Shown in pieces: positions 22,777-36,985 of a DNA stretch of 64,000 nt. A program made the translations under genes and the position numbers. Location of the stretch: NCBI RefSeq assembly GCF_947623445.1, contig NC_135244.1, positions 7,316,001 through 7,380,000 of the forward strand. The letters run 5' to 3'. The stretch is from Clavelina lepadiformis (lineage: Eukaryota; Chordata; Ascidiacea; Aplousobranchia; Clavelinidae). The notes beneath the pieces were generated by a model. It was not told the DNA's origin. It was given only the letters and a program-made list of their open reading frames with translations, and searched no databases. The stretch's first letter is position 1. Each line of letters begins with the position of its first letter.

Positions 22777-22805
22777 TAATTATTATGTACTCTACTTTCA
22801 TTAAA

Positions 22806-25800
22806 TTTATTTTAATTCATAAGACAGCTCTGTATGTTTTCCCACTTTCAAATTCATTTTCATGATGAACAGAGCGAATCTTTCATGTTGACAAGTTCAC
22901 GAACAAGTTACTCTTGGTTATTTTTCTCAATGCTATTTATTCTTTGTCTGACCAATAATATCCTTCCACAGTGAGCAGAGTAAACAGTGCATGCATTAAC
23001 CTTGCGGTCTCGACTTGCTTACCAGATTTTTTACTGTCATTGTGGTATGCTCAAATTTAACCCACATCAAAACAACTACTTTTTTCGCTTCCACAAGGCA
23101 AATTTCTTGTAGCATTGCCGTCATTTGTGTATGATTTTCATCAACCGTTTATTCGCTTCACATATATGTGCGTTTAAAATTACACTGCTATAACAGTCCC
23201 GCAATGTTGATTTTGTGCAATAAACTATATATTTCCTTTACAAATCTAAGCACTGCCAACAATGATCAGCATTGGAACGTTACGTGCGTCTTGCGGAATA
23301 TTTGATTTCTTTGTTCCCTTTACAAACTGCATGTTGCGCAAAGTTTTTGTTAGTCGTTCCGAAAGTCATCTCCATCGAAGCAGCAGCAGTCTTTCTCTGA
23401 GCAGTGTCTTCTCAGGAGACACAGTGCAAAGCAACGTTAATCATTTGTACTGTTCTTGAGCTGAAAGAAGAGTGAATTTCGGAGTAAGAAAACAATCATG
23501 TCAAGCGCTACTACGTTCTTCCACTTTGGTCGATGTAAGATAATTAATCAGAAACTTCCTTGCGTTAAAAAAGGTCTTAACAGAGTGCCATTCATACGTG
23601 AAGCGCGAAATATGATTAGTAGTTATTAATCCGTTAATAGCTAGCTGTGTTTGTTTCACAGCGGAAAAGAAATTTAAATAGCTTTTGTTGCACTGAAGTG
23701 CTACCTATCTTATGTAATAAGTGTGTTTTAAATACAGGTAGTTACTTTCAAAAGAAAATAATTAGGCCAACTTTTGCTACTTTGAAACGACTTAACAGGT
23801 TTTAGCTCTGGACGATACGTTTTACAAGTGCAAGTAGAATTCGCCTAACATGACCACCCGCTTTATTTGAACATTTTGGTACAGTCCCAAATTTTGCCAT
23901 ATAAAATTTTCTGTTTACTATGAAAAGTCTTCGGGTATTGTGACAATTTTTTCAAAACTTTCGTGTCAATTATGAAGCGTGACAGAGACAATCGTGCCAC
24001 ATGTATTCTTAATGCACTTACTGACATCGACTTTCATGTTGCTGTATAACGTTAATGATAGAAAATGATGAATTCAATCTTTTTGTTATTTTGTGACTAA
24101 CTGTATCGATCCTTGCGTGGTTAAACGGTACCGTAGCAGCTTCGATTATTGTGACCATTCGATGTATTCTGACCAAAATGAACTGATCCCAAGGTGGTCT
24201 TAATAAGCAGAGTCCAATTAAATAATAATAAGTAGCGCTCAGTAGTAAACCTGAGCGTTCGTGAAATGGTTAAGTTTGTTGAGAACGAAAATGTTCGTAC
24301 ATACTGTAGTGTGTATGTCATGAACGTATTTCAAATTTTCTTGCTAATTTCTGGTGTGGTTTGATTAGCCTAATTGGCCTAAACCACAATATTACTTTGA
24401 TTTTGTTCATTGGATTTTTGTCCGTGCGGATGTATTTTCTATATATACTGTACATTCGGTTTATATCCTTATAGATACACATTCGTTATTTACAACAGTA
24501 GCAGGATTTCACTTTAAAATCGTTTACACATGTACTGTACGCACAATCCGAATCTACACATGTATTTTGATAGATTCGTGTTACGCGGTTGATCGTACTT
24601 AATGTGATTTGATGGCATGTTCTCAAAACCTCACAAATTTAGTTTGGTAGCAATAAAACGTAGTAATTTTTACCGTAACCCAGTGAACTATTTTCTGTTG
24701 TAAGCATTGCAATCGAACAGCAAGTCATTGTTTATTTTTTGTACTAGGGATGTTTTAGTCTTAACGCTACCAGGAATGGCGTCGTTTCACAAGTAAAGAA
24801 GTATTGGAGTTGGACGGTAAGATGTTAGCAATCCGACTAACTAATTGCAGTTTTTAGACAAATAGCATTAAGATGGGTAGGCCTATATGAAAATCCTGAA
24901 CGTTGATATTTCTCTATACGACAAACTCTTCGACTTTCGGAGAGGACTGAATTAGCGTGGTCAACAAAATCTCTATTAACTTATAGGGCATTTTACTTTC
25001 GAGACGTTAACCGATAATTCTATCTAAAAAGTTGCATTGATATATGATAAGCTCGAAGTGACCACTTTGCAGCCTCAGGCAACACGTGTGGGTAGGAAAT
25101 ATTAATCGCATAGGGTAGACCGGTGTCGCGTTAGGAATGGTAGATTTTTATATTTTTTATGCTGGTGAAAGTCATGAAAATTGCGCAATAGGATAGGATA
25201 ATATAGCGGACCAATACGGTTAAACGTTTAATGTCAGAAGTTATCTCGCGCCTAGACGGATAACTTTTCAAAAATTGAAACTTTTTTGTCAAAATTTGAT
25301 ACTTACCCGATTATAATAAACTTTTTACAAAGTTTTGCTTTTTCGTTACAGGGTGGAATTTATATAACTAGAAAATTTTGTCGCGATCAAAAAAAGTCTT
25401 TATGTAAGTAGGTTCTGGAGCAATTATTTGGACGTAAAAGTATTGCAAGTATCTATACCGCAAAAAGTTCGATATAAGTATATGTTAGGCTGTAAGTCAT
25501 CAATATTTATTTTGTTAATTATTTTGCTGTAGCCTATTATTCTTTTTAGTATGATTTCGGCGCATCTATGCGACTATTTTTGTAAGGTGCTGATACTCAT
25601 CACATAAATGCACATAGCACGTAATATATCAAATGCTGATAACTTAGATAACTAAAAACTATACCATAAAAACCGAACGTATACTTGCAAATGGCACGTG
25701 CCTTCATGTGCTCAAAAGCGGGTTAAGTTTTGTCAACAACCGGCGGTTTGGTGATTTTGCATTCCCTGGTTTTGTATACAAAAGGTGTGATTTTTACATT

Positions 25801-26677
25801 CTATGGAAAAACACTGGTTTGACGGCTTTTGCAATGCCAACAAAGGCACGATATTTTCAAAGTGCGTGGAAGTATTGCCTCAAGCTATATTCGAACACGT
25901 AGCGCTTAAGCCATTGGTTCATTTTACGCTATGTTTTTGGTATCTTTAGGTTACAACAATAGACAAATCGCGGTATACTGTTGTAACTGTTGTAACTGTG
26001 GTACATACACCACAGTTTAATACATATATGAATGATAAATAATTTAGAGTTGCGTTTGATAATAATTATATCTTTTTACTTATGGAGGTTTTCAAATGTA
26101 TAAGAAAGCTTGGCTACTTAATCGATTTGAATAATTGCTCAATTTGGGTCCATTATATCTATTTATTCCAATTTACAGCAGTTTGTTTATTTATAACTTT
26201 TATTGAACCATTACTTGTTTATTTATTGTATTTAATTTTTCGCAACGTGGCCAATTCAAGAGATCAGTTGCTATATATACTTTGTTGTTTGGTTTGATTT
26301 TCGCAGTGAGAACGTTAGTCCCATTGTAATTTTTAATGTTGTCAAAATTTTAATGATCTCGTTGTGCTTGTTACAAACTTTTTTAGTCTATTTTTATCAC
26401 ACTATTCCAACGCTGAAACATGTAGAAAAACATTTGGGTCACGAAAACTACAAATATCTATGTTTGTCAAACCAGACTGCTTATGTTTACACGCATTGTT
26501 TTCAAGATATTATCAAACCCTAATATATACTCATGTACAATAGAGAGATCTGCTACAGTCATTAGCCTTCCAAAGCTAGCATAAAACATGTAAAATGTGT
26601 ATAGCATTGATTTGCTTCCTTTTGCAGTAACAGCACGCTTGTAAATATCGTGCTAAACTTGATGCTGTCTCTACGTC
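22806..26677. other. Non-coding intergenic stretch
   Basis: I found no exon with family similarity. Short ORFs (for example 65 codons at 23262-23459) show no domain. It may include 5' untranslated exons of the gene that starts at 26678; an acceptor-like TTCCTTTTGCAG ends at 26625. Confidence 0.45.
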
Positions 26678-29600
26678 ATGAGATCAAGGTCAAGGGAGAA
26701 CGATTTAGTCGATCAAGATTTTGTGCGACAGGTTAGTTTCACCTATCCGAAGATAACTTTTTCCCAACAGACGAGCTGCTTTAGGGGACGAAGGCAGATT
26801 CAAGTATTATTCCGTGATTCAAAATACAACATTTCGAAGCGTGATCTTACTACTGAGACGCGACTTAAAAATATCGTATACGTCATTACAGGTTTGTCTT
26901 ACAAGACTAATGTGTAGAAAATGCCTGTAACTTGTTGTAGATGACTAATACTCGTACAGTTACTACTGGAAAACTTGTATTTTTATGGGATTTTAAAATA
27001 GGCTCAATTTGACAGTTCAAGGCAAATTTTCACGGTCACGTATGTCACCGTTCTTTCCGAGGAAATAAATTTATAGCGAAGATACATATAGCATAAATTG
27101 TTGCCTGTTCTCGTAAAAGGCAAGTGAGAAATCTTGTTTCAATAATATTTCCAAAAATGCTAGTAATTCACGAAAAAGGGTACTCAATGTTTCGATTTTA
27201 CTTCGCCATTATCAATTTCCGCTTTGCGCAAGCATTTTTAACAAACAATAAGCTTGTTGCGACAAACTTATTTTGACGAATGGCGAGCCAAACAAGTAAT
27301 AGCGCACAGTAAACTTCTGTAATGATAAATTATGACGCGACTAAACGGGATATTATGAATCGAAGCGCCGACGGGCACAACGTGACATTTTTCTGGTCGT
27401 CAAATCGACAATTAGTCGGACTGTAAGAACCAGGTGGGACTAATGACTTCGTGTGCTAGCCTTATCTTTGGTCTTTAGGTAACGTCGTAATTGTGCATTT
27501 GTTTATTGTTTACCTTTTTTAAAAGGCAATTTAACGTTGATTTCAAACCAGAAGTGAAACTAAGTAGTGATGTCAGTTTGTTGTCGCCAGCTTACACAGA
27601 AGGTTTAGTCTTATATCGAAGATGTACCTATAGGCTACGTATGCTGTGGTAGTCTTTTTTCTGTCAAGCCACGACGCACGTTTGAAAAGGAGTAGATTTT
27701 ATATACTTCTTCGTCTATAGCAAAATCTCAAACTATAGGATACTCAATTTTTTTCAATCTTTAAATTTTTTAATCCGTATTAATTATAGCTTATGGTAGG
27801 TTTCAATAAATTCTTGTAGAAGGCTCACAGTTGAGGGGTAAATTCGTTGCATAAGCAGTCAGTATGCAAGTTTTGATAAAGTTTTGTATGCATTGGCTTT
27901 CTGCCACCACCAAATCAAAAGATACGATGAGGAGGATTTAGCGAGAGCTTAGATTTTTGGTTAGTTTAGTTTGTGGATTTTAATGTTTGTCCTTTAGCAA
28001 ATTAATCTGGGCCAGCAAATTTGTATAAGGTCGTGGTTGTAGGTTTATTTTCTAGCTCCTGGCAGCAAATAACTTAATAATCCAAAACTCGAGATAAACA
28101 ATTTTTGAGGTAATGATGTCCGCCTCTTCAACCTGTCGTGGTGTCGGTTTATATGAATAGGTTTGATTTGACGTGAGATTTGCGGCCAGCGTTTTATAAA
28201 AACCTAAATCAATCAGCTTATAAAAAAAACAAACATCTTGAACCCGTCGTACATTTTCTGGCCATAGGCAAGTTTAAAGCAAAAAGGCTGATTTTATATT
28301 TGACGGTTAGGAAAACATGAGAAGCATTGAATGGTTTAAACAAAATACAGAAGGCGATTGTAAAACCTACAAATGCCCTATACGTAATCGAGAATCTGTA
28401 TATACGATTGCAAAATTAAACTTTGCTATACACGTAGCTAATAGTAAGAACCTTATTTTAAATTTCATTTTTCAGTATAATTCAGCGATAGGCAGTGTAA
28501 TTTGTTTTGAAAGCTGAAGTAAAGTAAACAAAAGTTAACATTGATTTGCTCGTCCTCTGCTTAGGTGTGCGGCCTCGGAGTCAAGTATACATTTACGATG
28601 TTGGCAATCATTTACCTGCTTCACCTGACCAAACGAAATCTGGGTAAGTCTAACCTTTATCAAAGAGAGTTTCGAGCAAGTAGTTTGTAAAGGCTTCCTT
28701 TAAACTTATCACCAACTATCTTGTTATCTCCATGGTAACCTAACCACACAGCAATTCTATTTGAACTGTCTTACAGAAGCCATCTTGTAGAAAGTTTAAC
28801 GGAGACTAAAGACTTGGATTGTTATTTGATCCATTACAACGAGCCAAAAATTATTGACAACCAACCATCACCCGTTGAAAAGAATGCTATGAGCCAGTCC
28901 GAGGAACCTGAAAGTTCATCTGTCGATACTATTAAAGCACGAACTCTCGATATACCATTGGAAGCTAATAGAAAAATGGAAACAATTGATACACCTCAAC
29001 GTGATTTAAGTACGTCGCTATATGGTGAAAAGATGGATGTTTTAGAAGGCAATGTTTCACAATCTACTAGTAATAATCAAGCAAAAGATTCCGACGTTAT
29101 TAAGGATACAATTTCTTTAGAGGAAGATGATTCATCATCATGCAGCGAGACTGACACATCGTCTACATGGTCAGATTCATCTGATAACGGAGAAAGGCTT
29201 GTTGATGAAGTCCAGAATGACCTCAAACGTGACAAAGGGGATTATCTCAGTTCGCAGCACACAGAAAACGACATTTTCTCGGATGACGACATCCATCAGA
29301 GCAGCTTTGATGGTTTTGCTCTCACAACTTCCTCCTGCAGAGTACTCACTGCGGAAGATGCGCTTCCTTTTGCTCGGAAGTTTGGGAGCGTCGGCGATAT
29401 TTTGATGGCATGCAAACGAGAACTCCCCTTGACATATTCGAGCAAACATTTTGCAATGGAGCTGCAACAAAATCAACTCAAAAACGACGAAGAGACACTT
29501 AGTGACATTTATAAACAATTTAGGGGCATGTGCACTGATAACTGTGAAGCAAAAAGAACTGGTGGGTTTGAAAACGGTTTAACTGCGCCTACTTCAAAAA

Positions 29601-32600
29601 CTGCTGCAGAGGGCAACTTAAAAAAATCGCAAACCAGATATTTAGACGAATCTTTTGCATCAAAGACTTTGCCTAGATGCCATAAAACTTCAGCCCGACT
29701 GAACTCAAACTCAAATTCGCCTCCTTGTAACATACTACAAGCCGGTCTCACGCCATCGCCATTGTTGGACAAACACAAGCCGCCAGTAGAGGCGCCATTA
29801 GACTTTCCCCAAGAAGGTACAGAAAGTCTGAATGCTGGTAGTAACCCTGGAAAGAAAGTTCCGAAAAATAAAGCTCAACCATGTAGCACTGGCCAGAAAG
29901 AAGAGCTTTCAAAGACTGAAGACAATTTAGAAAGACCGGAAAGCCGCGAATCCAAGTCTTTCAAAGGATCACTCCGCGCTGCTTCTGTATCATCATTGGT
30001 GAAATTTTTTGATAAGCGAAAGAAAGGCTTAAAGAAACGTTTTTCAATGAAGAGAGTTATTGATTTGACTCGCTTGAATACACGAGAAACACAAACTGGC
30101 TCACCAGAGTTTCCCAAAGAAACCAAAACCGCAAAGCGACATGACGTAACAAAGACACGTTGCCATTCCTCTTCATGTACGAGCGAAAATATTAAAGACA
30201 TTGTTGATAAAAAAACTATAAGCAAAAGTCAAACAACGCAGTGTTTTTTTGAAGCCAAAGGTCACACCACATGTGCGGTGCCTGCGCTTGCGGCAGTGAA
30301 CACAGTTGTGCCTGAAGGTGAAGACATATGTTTTGCGCCAGCTAATAGCAAAGCTAAATTTGACAAACTGCTTAAAGACCAAGGAAACGAGGCTTCTTCC
30401 GAAGTCGAACCGAAAAATGAAGTTGGTCCTGAAAACTTTGTAGCGGCGAAAGAGTTGTCAAATGATACTGCTTCTTTATCATGTACTCCTGAGAGCACAT
30501 ACACCGCAGTTGCCAGTAACACCACTGAGCATAAAGATGATTTTGAAATAACACCTGAGCCGATTGTATCTGATATTGTTGACATTACTGCTGAGGATAA
30601 AGGTGTCCAGCACAGTTCGAGTACTACAGAAGATACGTCATCTGAATTCCCAAGACAAAAGATCGAAGAGAACGCATTTTCTAAACCAATAAATACGCAA
30701 GACATTGTCGCTAATGGCATTGTTGACGTTCCTACTAAACCAGATTTAGTGGATAAATCTGAGCCCAAACGTTTTTCACAAGACGATAGTTTGCACCAAA
30801 TATGCAAACCGTACCCGCATCAGGAAACAGAGATATCTAATGATGATCTACCTCATCCTCCTAAGAAGTTCTTAGGCAACAGCATATCCAAGGAGAAAGA
30901 GTTCCCTTGCTCAGCTTCGGATCCGTCCGTCTCTCCCACGTCTTCTCCTTCCTTAAGTCACTTGGATGATAGTGGTGGGGAAGACAGCAAAGAAACAGCT
31001 GCAGATACCGGGTTTGAATCCGAAACATCAACAGAACTTAACCTCTCCAACCGGGCCAACGTCAAAGTCCCTACGTCCTTTACTCCAAATGTTATTGTCA
31101 ATCCATCCAACAATCCATCTCCTAGCTTCAACACTTCAAGTATTGCTACCTCCAGTACGACTAAAGATCATAGTAAAGGCAAAGAAGCCATGAGTAACAA
31201 AGAGCTAAAAAAAGACTTTCTGAAAGTACCTTCTCAAGGAAAATCCATGGAAAGAAATTTTGATACAGATCGCGAGAACATTCCCCGCAAGACAAAGAAA
31301 AGCAGAAGGGTTAATAGCAGCGGCGAGTTTAGCAAGGTGTCTTCTTTTCCTGATTCTACTTTAAAGACCAAATCCCGAGATAGTTCTTCCACCATTGAAA
31401 GTATTATCGATGAATATGACGAAGAACTTTTGAGGAGACTCCTGACCACACCCAACAAGCCAAAACGTAGACGCAATGTAAATATCGAGAAACAAAAGCC
31501 CTTGGGAAGCTACTTTCCAGCTGATATGTTGGATGGAAGTCTAAATAAAACCGAAGAACGGAAGCCATCAACATCCATGCCATCTGCAGACAAACTAATT
31601 CATGAAGAGAGGAGGTTAGAAGTTGCGGAAGAACAAAGCAGTGGCAGACCATCCTTGCACAACGTTCGACCGCAACTGCAGAGCCAAGACCAAAACCTCA
31701 ACCATAGGCTTACTCTTGCCCATGCAAATCCTGAAGGACCTTACAATTCCCACGCTGCGACACCACCCAGTAGTGAGCACCCTTATAATGGCTTTAACGT
31801 GCAATCACGAGACATATACAGTGAGTACGGTGCTGTTAGGCCTAGAATGGATGTACCCTATGGTGCACTTCCGATGCTCCGTGGAGTAGAACGTCCTTTG
31901 TTTCATGAACTTCGCCTACCTATGGTCTCCGGTTCCGTTCGACAACCCTTTCGAAGTCCAATCCCCGGGAATCCGTACAATCCAAGTTTTATGCAAGCTC
32001 CCATGAGAACACAATTCCCATTGTCAAACCCTTTCAGGAACTCTTGGGTCTCGGGAATGCCTACGGCACCACATTGGGGGCCAAGACATATTCGAGGACA
32101 GAATATGATTCCTCCAAACTTTCCGTATATGAAAAGCGGCCCGCCGCCTAGGATCCCGTTTGAATACGGAGCAGATTCAGCGTATCTTCCTTCTTTCAAT
32201 CAAAATCCTCAATTTCATAAGTTTAGAGAGTCCAGACCTCCGTATGTTTCCCCTCACGTGCGGCAAGATAATTTTATGCCAGAATACGAGCCGGAATATC
32301 AAGATTATCCAGAAATGGACCCACGTTATGAAGAGGATGAATATGAAGAAGATTACAATCGTGAGAATTTGCATGAGTGGTTGGATGAAATTGAAGACGA
32401 CTGCCATCGACTCCAGATAGACAGTAATGTGTATGACTCCAGAGAAGATCTCAGATATCAAAATACCAACAGTAAGCAATACGACGATAACATATACGGC
32501 GTAAACGATCCTTATAAAGGTTTTAATGTGAGGCCTGGCATTTCCCAACGTTTTATCCCTGCTCACAAAAAATCAACAAGAACACTCACGCCACGACCGT

Positions 32601-33379
32601 CCTTCAACAGATCTTCTACGCCGTCACTGAGGCCACCGCAGCATTCGGCATCTTTTAGGATGTCACGGCCAACAAGAGGACAGGAGGCTCAGAAAGAAGC
32701 CGAGGCAGATCCCGATCAAGCGTCGTACTCAGATTTCCTAGCCGATTTCACTCAAGAGCTTCGTAATCCTAACCTGAACCAAAGGGAACGTAACTTTCGT
32801 TACAAGGTTATGGGTCAAATGCAACGTCTGATGCCAGTCGTGCCTTGGCCGTACTTAATGCCCTTTTACGACGTAGCGTTAAGAAAATTCGAATCTAGCT
32901 CGAGATTGATCACAACGTCAGAGCAGAAGGATGAAGATGCAAGGTTGATCCTTGATGAAATGGTTCGAGATGTCTTGGCGACCCAGGGCGAACGGGTAAA
33001 ATGTTTTAAGTTATATATTATTGTCTAGTGTAAGGTCTGGTGCAGCCAGAGATTTTTCGCGAGCGGATGTCACGTTTGTTCAAACGAGCTAAGAATAAAA
33101 CATAAAATCGACCGGAGAAAACTTTATGTGTGGATCCAATGTAAGAATACATTGTTTGGTTTAAACTTTAATTAATATAAAATTGAAAGACGAAAATGTA
33201 TTACCAGACATATTTTACTTATAGCGTTTATTGTTGGTTATCCACTACATGAAAAAAATTTAATACAGTTTTACTCTTAGGATGGCGGAAATGTCCATGA
33301 TCCATACTCCTTTCACAAGAGGTATGATCCCCATCACAATGAAAGTTTCTACGACCAACAAATGACTCACAGACGGTGA
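26678..33379 (+). CDS. Uncharacterised large disordered protein, four exons, 1,536 residues
   Basis: Exons 26678-26891, 28565-28643, 28777-32995 and 33281-33379 join in phase with GT..AG borders. The ATG at 26678 is preceded by an in-frame TGA at 26660. I do not recognise the family. Residues 1-125 look folded and basic (RRQIQVLFRDSKYNISKRDL, VYVITGVRPRSQVYIYDVG). An acidic serine cluster (EEDDSSSCSETDTSSTWSDS) lies near 212-231 and a Lys/Arg stretch (DKRKKGLKKRFSMKR) near 510. A long Ser/Thr/Pro/Glu-rich part follows. A Pro/Met/Tyr-rich part (about 1120-1260) precedes an acidic Tyr-rich run (YEEDEYEEDY, about 1285). A predicted helical C-terminal module (SYSDFLADFTQELRNPNL to WPYLMPFYDVALRKFE) lies at about 1415-1475. 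One exon encodes more than 90 per cent of the protein. The basic and acidic tracts suggest a scaffold or nuclear protein, but this is only inference. Confidence 0.8.
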
Positions 33380-36300
33380 AACTTATCTGGTAATGACACT
33401 ACGTAACTTTAAAGAGAAGAAAAGTGTTTGTCTTCGTCCAATGCAAAAAGACATTTGGCATTGTTGACATTTTTTAATGAACTTTGGACTATGTTATTTT
33501 CGTCAACTATTTGGTGTTGAATTTCGTTGCTGCATACCACAGCCACACACTATTTGTGGTGTAATCATGTATATACAATTGCCTTAAAACTATGTTAAAA
33601 TTTATGTTGTATCAACAGTGTATGTCATATGCAAAATGTCAGCTATAACGAAAAGGCACTTATGATTGCATGATTTTTTTTATATTATCGACATTATTTC
33701 GTAATCCTAATGTTGTGTCTATTATGATTAATAGCCTATTTATTGATGAAATTCTCTCTAAGAATTTTGCCTTATATCATACTTGATACAAGACGTGATA
33801 TGTATTTTGCAAAAGGTAAGAAATTGTTGTAGTGTTGCCTATAATTGGCTTTTCGCCGCCTACAGGCTGAAACATTTACCTAAAAAATTACTCAAACGTC
33901 CCAACATATATAAATTAGTTTTGGTTCACGATTTGTGGGAAAGTTCGTTCAAGAAGCGTAATCACTAATCGTAATGAATAGCCTATGATATAGTAACGTC
34001 AAGTCTTTTTCCGGGATTTTTAGACAATTGGCAATCTTCTACTCTATCACGGTGGCTTAGCTAGAACTAGTAAATTTTGTAAACTAAACCTTTGCTTTAT
34101 AAACAATTTCACACCATAAATTGTATAGTGCTGTGGAAACTGATAAAAGTCGTGAGCTGGCAGCCCGAAAGAAGTTTCTAGTATAATAGCTTGGGTTTGC
34201 GGTAAGAATCATAAATTCATCTAACATATAAAACTTGACGTTTTTGTCAATGCTTTGGACGAATATCAAATTTCTCCGTAAGGCGTAGGTTAATATTGCT
34301 TGATGACTTCTATTTCTCTAAATATTAAATTTTGTATTTGATAAAAACATTCAGTCGGCTTAATATAAATTCACTGCAAGTTTTAGCCTACATGTTAAAC
34401 TACTATGGTTGCCACCAGGCATAATAACATCAAATACAAGCCACGATTGGTGAGACAGAGAACTTCATTTCTGCCATCGTTTCATTAACCCATTCGGGTT
34501 TGCTTCATCAGGGCAATACATGTTAAACGTTTAAGCAGCAATTGCTATACCGAAACTACGAAGTATTGTGTAAATTTTTATATTCCGACTTGACTACTTC
34601 CTCCCAGCTTTGTCGCCGATTCCTGAACAACCCAAACTTGCTGAACACGTCCAAAGTTTCTGTCAAACACTCCATTTCTGTAAAGTTTTCGCAACAAAAA
34701 GTACAGGACGCTGCCAGTGAGAAAAACGGTTACAGAAACAGCAATTGAAGTATCTGTAAAGGATAAGTCTGCAGTCAATAGCCTATACTCCTATAGTATA
34801 CTGAGGAAGCAATTCTTGCTGAAAAAAAAATAACAAATGAAATATAAGTTTTGTATAATAACTAAGTCTCTAATATTGTGATAATTGCTGAGTGTCTAAA
34901 ACAGACAATATAGGCTACTGAGGAAAGGATTTGTACTAATATGCAGTGGTTAAGCAGTTATTCAATCGTTAAATAATGACGAAGATGGCGGTTTTTATTA
35001 CGTCACGACAAAAGAAACAATGGGGATGACCTAGATATTTGGATCAAGTATGAAATGAATATTTCCTGTAGCAGACAAGTGAAGAGTAATAGATAAAATA
35101 AAATCGTACATAAATATATAATTAGAACATCTTGCGTTAAATAAGCCTAAACTAGCTTACCGTTGGTATAGCCTACAATATTTGTACTGGTTAAAGTAGA
35201 TGCTAACTTTCAGTACAGTTTAGTCTTGGCTGTTGGCTCAAGTCTAGTTCGGTACCGATAACTGTGGTAAAAACAAGAATGCTTTACCAGTTCATTTATT
35301 GAGTATTGTCATCTGTGACATTCCTATGCTGAATATAAACATTACCTGCTACTGATCACCGACCGTTACATATGGAGATGTATTCCACTCAAAACGCATC
35401 AGCTAGTAGCCTACCATGCACTACTACCATACCTAATACAAACCCCAGTCATCAAACATATAGTTTTTACATTGTGATGTCATAATCATCGCCCTTTCCG
35501 TTATTATAGTACGACAAATTTGCGATACAATTTTGGCAATAACTACTTAGCCACTACATAGGCTATTATTAAAAAGCCTTTCACCTAACCTAACCGCCTA
35601 TCTTTAATGAGGCGTAAGAGTTTCAAAAAAGGGTCAATGTCTTTGTTTATTTCTTTCTGTAGTAAACTTATTAAAAATGCAATTACTTGAAAATTGCTGA
35701 CATTTCGCATGCGAACTAGATTAGTGATACTATCTCATACTGAAATATGGAAAAGCACATACCACTATATCCCGTTGCATAAGCCCTAAGTCAGAAGTGG
35801 ATTTTTGGGCCTAAAAATAAACATTTCCCAATTTTTCAAGCCAATTTCTCTCCAAGTTTTCTGCACTACTGGGAACTTTGAAACGCGCCAACTGCTAAGG
35901 GGAGTTCCTAGGCAAGAAAACAACACCAACTATGCTGTCTTATGATTGGTCCAACTAAACAGACCTTTTAAAGCCTTCCTATGACGTCTAAAAGAATCAC
36001 AGAAATCTGATTTTGACCCATACGTTTCCTTTTACAACAGGCTGCGTGACCTACTTAAGGTGAAATGTCACTCTCTATTAAAATCCTCTCACAGGTTGAC
36101 CGTCTCGCTCACCTCCGCCTCTTTAAGAATGCATCACAAACGCCAAATCTACTCAGCTTATTAGTGTACATAGGCTACTTGACCATTCGTAATAACTACG
36201 GAGATGCGAGTCGGCCATAACTCTTTGGTTCAAGGGGCAGCTCTGCTACACCAGTATGTTTACTGAAACATACTCTTTGATTTAAGGCCAACTTGTTGTT

Positions 36301-36609
36301 GGACTTTCCCCTCACTTCAACCTTAAAAATCGATTAAAGATCGATCGATCGATAGGCTACTGCTCGTTAGCAATGCAATCCTTCCTGAAGCACGAAATTT
36401 TCTTTTTACAGGTTTTATTGAAAGATGAGTGTGACGCTGCTAAGTTTTTGCCTCTTTCTGTAACACATGGTCGCCTTTTTCAGTGGCCGTCCTGTGTTGC
36501 CCGCGCCCCCTATGTCGTGCCACTGACCGTATCCGAACCCTAAGCATTGAAAGATTAATAGTTGGGCTTTATGGCGAATAATGGACCCTCTTAAAAATGA
36601 CTAAACATC
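33380..36609. other. Non-coding intergenic stretch
   Basis: It contains the 3' UTR of the preceding gene and AT-rich DNA. A minus-strand frame at 34578-34778 has a hydrophobic run (SIAVSVTVFLTGSVLYFLLR) after a good acceptor-like site, but no matching donor or partner exon was found. A relative of the 15.1-kb snap-back repeat lies at 34405-34460. Confidence 0.4.
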
Positions 36610-36616
36610 GAGCAAG

Positions 36617-36985
36617 CACCCCATTCGTCTACTTTCCGCCCATTGAAATGGTCCAGAGTACGGGAACTTTTTCCCATTCCAATGGTTGAAAGTATGCCTT
36701 TCTTACCCTAGAGTAAGATATATGCCTTTGGAATGGGGAGAATTTTACTTCGGCACAAGTATGGTTTGTGAACCCCATTCGTCTATTTTTCCGCCCATTA
36801 AAATGGATCTGCTTTCAGCAATGGGGTTTCCCACAAACCATATTTCTGCCGAAGTAAACATCTCCCCATTCCAAATGCATATATCTTACTCTAGGGTAAG
36901 AAAGGCATACTTCCTGCCATTCGAATGGGAAAATATTACCGCATTTCTACCCATTTTAATGGGCGGAAAGCAGACGAATCGGGTG
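36617..36985. mobile_element. Foldback MITE with long near-perfect arms
   Basis: A 369-bp element whose left half is nearly the inverted complement of its right half. The ends read CACCCCATTCGTCTACTTTC and, inverted, CACCCGATTCGTCTGCTTTC. The CCCATTCGTCT...CCGCCCATT block recurs inside at about 36776-36806, so the structure is repeated as well as inverted. A 7-bp direct repeat, GAGCAAG, flanks it at 36610-36616 and 36986-36992. The ORFs inside are palindrome artefacts. Confidence 0.75.

Noticed and set aside
28317..28517. 66-codon ORF before the second exon of the uncharacterised gene
   Set aside because: It lies in the intron between 26891 and 28565, while the in-phase join of those exons is convincing.
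29177..32566. Several minus-strand ORFs of 80-181 codons under the large uncharacterised gene
   Set aside because: They are shadows of the long plus-strand exon, with no family resemblance or splice sites.
36221..36300. Possible tRNA because of GGTTCAAGGGG
   Set aside because: No cloverleaf can be drawn; A-box and stems are absent.
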